Of a stretch of DNA of 16,728 nt, positions 14,365 to 16,728 are shown piece by piece; the stretch's first letter is position 1; each line of letters starts with the position of its first letter. The notes under the pieces are model-generated. The model searched no databases, was not told the origin of the DNA, and saw only the letters and a list, made by a program, of their open reading frames with translations. This stretch comes from Ignavibacteriaceae bacterium (GTDB lineage: Bacteria; Bacteroidota; Ignavibacteria; Ignavibacteriales; Ignavibacteriaceae): assembly GCA_025455085.1 (NCBI GenBank), contig JALONF010000023.1, positions 1 through 16,728 of the forward strand, given 5' to 3'. The position numbers and the translations under genes were made by a program.

Positions 14365-16728
14365 ATGCAGATACAAAGACTGTTTACTACAGCTGGTAAG
14401 GATCCTCTTTCATCAATCAAATTTGTCAAACGCAGATCAGAAATAAAAAATCCTGACGGATCAATTGTTTTTAGGATGGACGATGTATCTGTTCCCGAAA
14501 GCTGGTCACAGGTAGCAACAGATATCATTGCTCAAAAGTATTTTAGGAAAGCCGGCATTCCAAAGCTGCTGGTTAAAATCCAGGAGGAAGGTATCCCTGA
14601 ATGGCTGCAGCCTTCCGTTGCAGATACTGAAAGACTTGGCTCGCTGCCTGAAGATGACCGTTTCACTTCAGAACGAGATTCACGGCAGGTGTTTCACAGG
14701 CTGGCAGGTTGCTGGACTTACTGGGGCTGGAAAGGCGGATATTTTGATTCTGAAGAAGATGCTAAAGTTTTCTACGATGAGCTTATATATATGCTTGCAA
14801 ATCAGTTTGCAGCGCCTAATAGTCCTCAATGGTTCAACACTGGCTTAAATTGGGCATATGGCATTACTGGTCCTTCCCAGGGGCATTATTACGTTGATTA
14901 TCAAACCGGTGAAATGGTATCTTCAACAGATGCGTACACACATCCACAGCCGCATGCCTGCTTCATTCAATCAGTTAGCGACGATCTCGTCAACGAGGGC
15001 GGAATTATGGATCTGTGGGTTCGTGAAGCAAGATTATTTAAATATGGTTCTGGAACTGGTTCGAATTTTTCTGACCTTAGAGGAAATAATGAACCTTTAA
15101 GCGGCGGTGGAAAATCTTCTGGCTTGATGTCGTTCCTTAAAATTGGTGACAGATCGGCAGGTGCAATTAAATCTGGAGGAACAACAAGAAGAGCCGCAAA
15201 GATGGTTACACTCGATCTCGACCATCCCGATATTGAAGAATATATAAACTGGAAAGTTGTTGAAGAACAAAAAGTGGCATCACTTGTTACGGGTTCACAT
15301 CTTGCTAACCTACATTTAAATAATATAATGACTGCGTGTCATGCCGAGCATCCTGAGAATGATAGATTTAATAAGCAGGTTAATAAAAGACTTAAACTGG
15401 CTGTGCTCGAAGCGCGTAAGGCGATGATCCCAAATAATTATATCGAACGTGTTATCCAGCTTGCTAAGCAGGGTTTCAAGTCTATTGAATTTCCTGAATA
15501 CGACACTGACTGGAATTCTGATTCTTATGCGACTGTATCCGGACAGAATTCTAACAACTCAATAAGAGTTACTAATGAATTTATGAATGCTGTTCTTGAT
15601 GATAAAGATTGGAACCTTTACTGGAGAATTGAAAAACGAAAATCAAAAGAAGAAAACAGAAATCCAAAGCCTTGCAAAACATTAAGAGCAAGAGATCTAT
15701 GGAATGATATCGCTTTTGCGGCGTGGTCTTCCGCTGATCCGGGAATTCAATTTCATAGTATAATTAATGAATGGCATACTTGTCCTGAAAGCGGAGAAAT
15801 AAGAGCCTCAAATCCGTGCAGCGAGTATATGTTCCTTGATGACACAGCCTGTAATCTTGCATCAATGAACCTCGTTAAATTTTATAATCTTAAAGAAAAA
15901 AAATTTAGTGTTGATCAATACCGTCACGCAACCAGGATATGGACTATCGTTTTAGAAATCAGTGTTACAATGGCACAATTCCCGAGCAGGAACATTGCCC
16001 AGCTTAGTTATGAATATAGAACACTTGGTCTCGGCTATGCAAACCTTGGCACTCTGCTAATGCTTCAAGGAATACCATACGATAGCAACGAAGGATTTGC
16101 TATTTGCGGAGCTTTGACCGCAATAATGCATATGTCATCTTACGCAACTTCAGCCGAGATGGCAAAAGAAATCGGCACATTCCCAGGATTTAAACCAAAC
16201 AAGAAACATATGCTTCGTGTCATAAGGAATCACAGACGCGCTGCTTATAATGTGCCGAATGAGGAGTACGAAAATCTTAAAATTTATCCAGTAGGTATAA
16301 ATCCAAAGCATTGTCCCTCTGATCTTTTAAAGGCTGCAAGAGAAGATGCTGACAGAGCATTAGAACTCGGAGAGCAGTTTGGATTTAGAAATGCTCAGGT
16401 AACTGTTATTGCTCCAACGGGAACTATCGGTCTTGTGATGGATTGTGATACAACAGGTGTTGAACCGGACTTTGCACTTGTTAAGTTTAAAAAACTTGCC
16501 GGAGGCGGTTACTTTAAAATTATAAATCAATCCATTCCTCCTGCACTCGAAAGATTAGGATACAACAAAGATCAGATAACTGAAATTATTAAGTATGCTA
16601 ACGGTCAGGGAACATTACAGGGTTGCCCATATATAAATCCTGAATCATTAAAAGCAAAAGGATTTACCGAAGAAGCATTGGCGAAAATTGAAAAAACACT
16701 TCCATCAGTTTTTGAGATTAGCTTTGCA
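14365..16728 (+). CDS. nrdJ: Coenzyme B12-dependent (class II) ribonucleotide reductase, 5' part
   Basis: NrdJ reduces ribonucleotides to deoxyribonucleotides using an adenosylcobalamin-derived radical, so it works with or without oxygen. The frame is open for 788 codons and runs off the right edge. Residues 1 to about 100 match the class II N-terminal domain ('FTTAGKDPL', 'EIKNPDGSIVFRMDDVSVPE', 'ATDIIAQKYFRKAGIP'); no ATP-cone precedes it. The barrel carries Cys199 ('PHACFIQS'), the active-site triplet Asn483-Cys485-Glu487 in 'NPCSEY', and Cys496 in 'TACNLASMNL'. The 11-residue spacing between the thiyl Cys and the second redox Cys fits class II, unlike the wider spacing in class I. The phosphate loop is PTGTI (684-688), followed by 'MDCDTTGVEPDFALVKFKKL'. 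A long stretch at about 318-450 separates the 'SGGTTRRAA' region from the active-site Cys, as in large NrdJ proteins. The missing C-terminal part should carry the redox Cys pair. Confidence 0.95.
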   Translation, partial: MQIQRLFTTAGKDPLSSIKFVKRRSEIKNPDGSIVFRMDDVSVPESWSQVATDIIAQKYFRKAGIPKLLVKIQEEGIPEWLQPSVADTERLGSLPEDDRFTSERDSRQVFHRLAGCWTYWGWKGGYFDSEEDAKVFYDELIYMLANQFAAPNSPQWFNTGLNWAYGITGPSQGHYYVDYQTGEMVSSTDAYTHPQPHACFIQSVSDDLVNEGGIMDLWVREARLFKYGSGTGSNFSDLRGNNEPLSGGGKSSGLMSFLKIGDRSAGAIKSGGTTRRAAKMVTLDLDHPDIEEYINWKVVEEQKVASLVTGSHLANLHLNNIMTACHAEHPENDRFNKQVNKRLKLAVLEARKAMIPNNYIERVIQLAKQGFKSIEFPEYDTDWNSDSYATVSGQNSNNSIRVTNEFMNAVLDDKDWNLYWRIEKRKSKEENRNPKPCKTLRARDLWNDIAFAAWSSADPGIQFHSIINEWHTCPESGEIRASNPCSEYMFLDDTACNLASMNLVKFYNLKEKKFSVDQYRHATRIWTIVLEISVTMAQFPSRNIAQLSYEYRTLGLGYANLGTLLMLQGIPYDSNEGFAICGALTAIMHMSSYATSAEMAKEIGTFPGFKPNKKHMLRVIRNHRRAAYNVPNEEYENLKIYPVGINPKHCPSDLLKAAREDADRALELGEQFGFRNAQVTVIAPTGTIGLVMDCDTTGVEPDFALVKFKKLAGGGYFKIINQSIPPALERLGYNKDQITEIIKYANGQGTLQGCPYINPESLKAKGFTEEALAKIEKTLPSVFEISFA

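Noticed and set aside
14528..15100. Two open frames of 106 and 80 codons inside nrdJ
   Set aside because: They are out-of-frame shadows of the long nrdJ frame, whose conserved residues run through the same bases.

Overview
The window looks like a chromosomal piece of a low-GC member of the Ignavibacteria / Bacteroidota-Chlorobi lineage. The strongest clue is three copies of a type IX secretion (Por) C-terminal sorting domain: the 'NYPNPFNP' motif, a 'GxYxYRL' strand and a basic end such as 'KMILLK'. The taxonomic call is an inference from this motif style and from AT-rich codon use. I see no tRNA, rRNA, CRISPR array, integrase or transposase.

Layout. (1) Positions 1-1521, + strand: the last 21 codons of a secreted protein, then a complete secreted parallel beta-helix protein; both end in sorting-domain tails. 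(2) 1557-8068, - strand: a YcbB/LdtD-type L,D-transpeptidase lipoprotein, a 1251-residue multidomain secreted protein (propeller, carboxypeptidase-regulatory-like, Fn3-like and CBM9-like parts, sorting tail), and trmB. (3) 8209-11179, + strand: a tandem ACT-domain protein, a POT-like MFS transporter, a cupin without the usual metal-ligand histidines, and a lipoprotein of the dienelactone hydrolase family. Short gaps suggest that at least the last three are co-transcribed. (4) 11180-11476: a convergent intergenic stretch packed with inverted repeats. (5) 11477-13952, - strand: an ABC-2 exporter operon (ATPase and permease overlap by 4 nt) followed by a LolA-like periplasmic protein. (6) 13953-14364: a very AT-rich divergent intergenic region. 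(7) 14365 to the right edge, + strand: the first 788 codons of a coenzyme-B12-dependent ribonucleotide reductase, nrdJ.

How the genes fit together. Much of the window serves the cell envelope: surface or secreted proteins passed through the type IX route, cell-wall cross-linking, a hydrolase lipoprotein, and an exporter paired with a LolA-like lipid- or lipoprotein-handling protein. TrmB (tRNA m7G46) and NrdJ (dNTP supply) are housekeeping genes. I did not find a clearly new multi-gene system. The most unusual non-coding feature is the structured interval at 11217-11481, which has a terminator-like long stem on the + strand and two REP-like hairpins on the - strand. Smaller points of interest are two SD-less TTG starts that overlap the stop of a tiny upstream frame, and exact Bacteroidota-type -7 boxes (TAnnTTTG) upstream of all three - strand genes in region 2.
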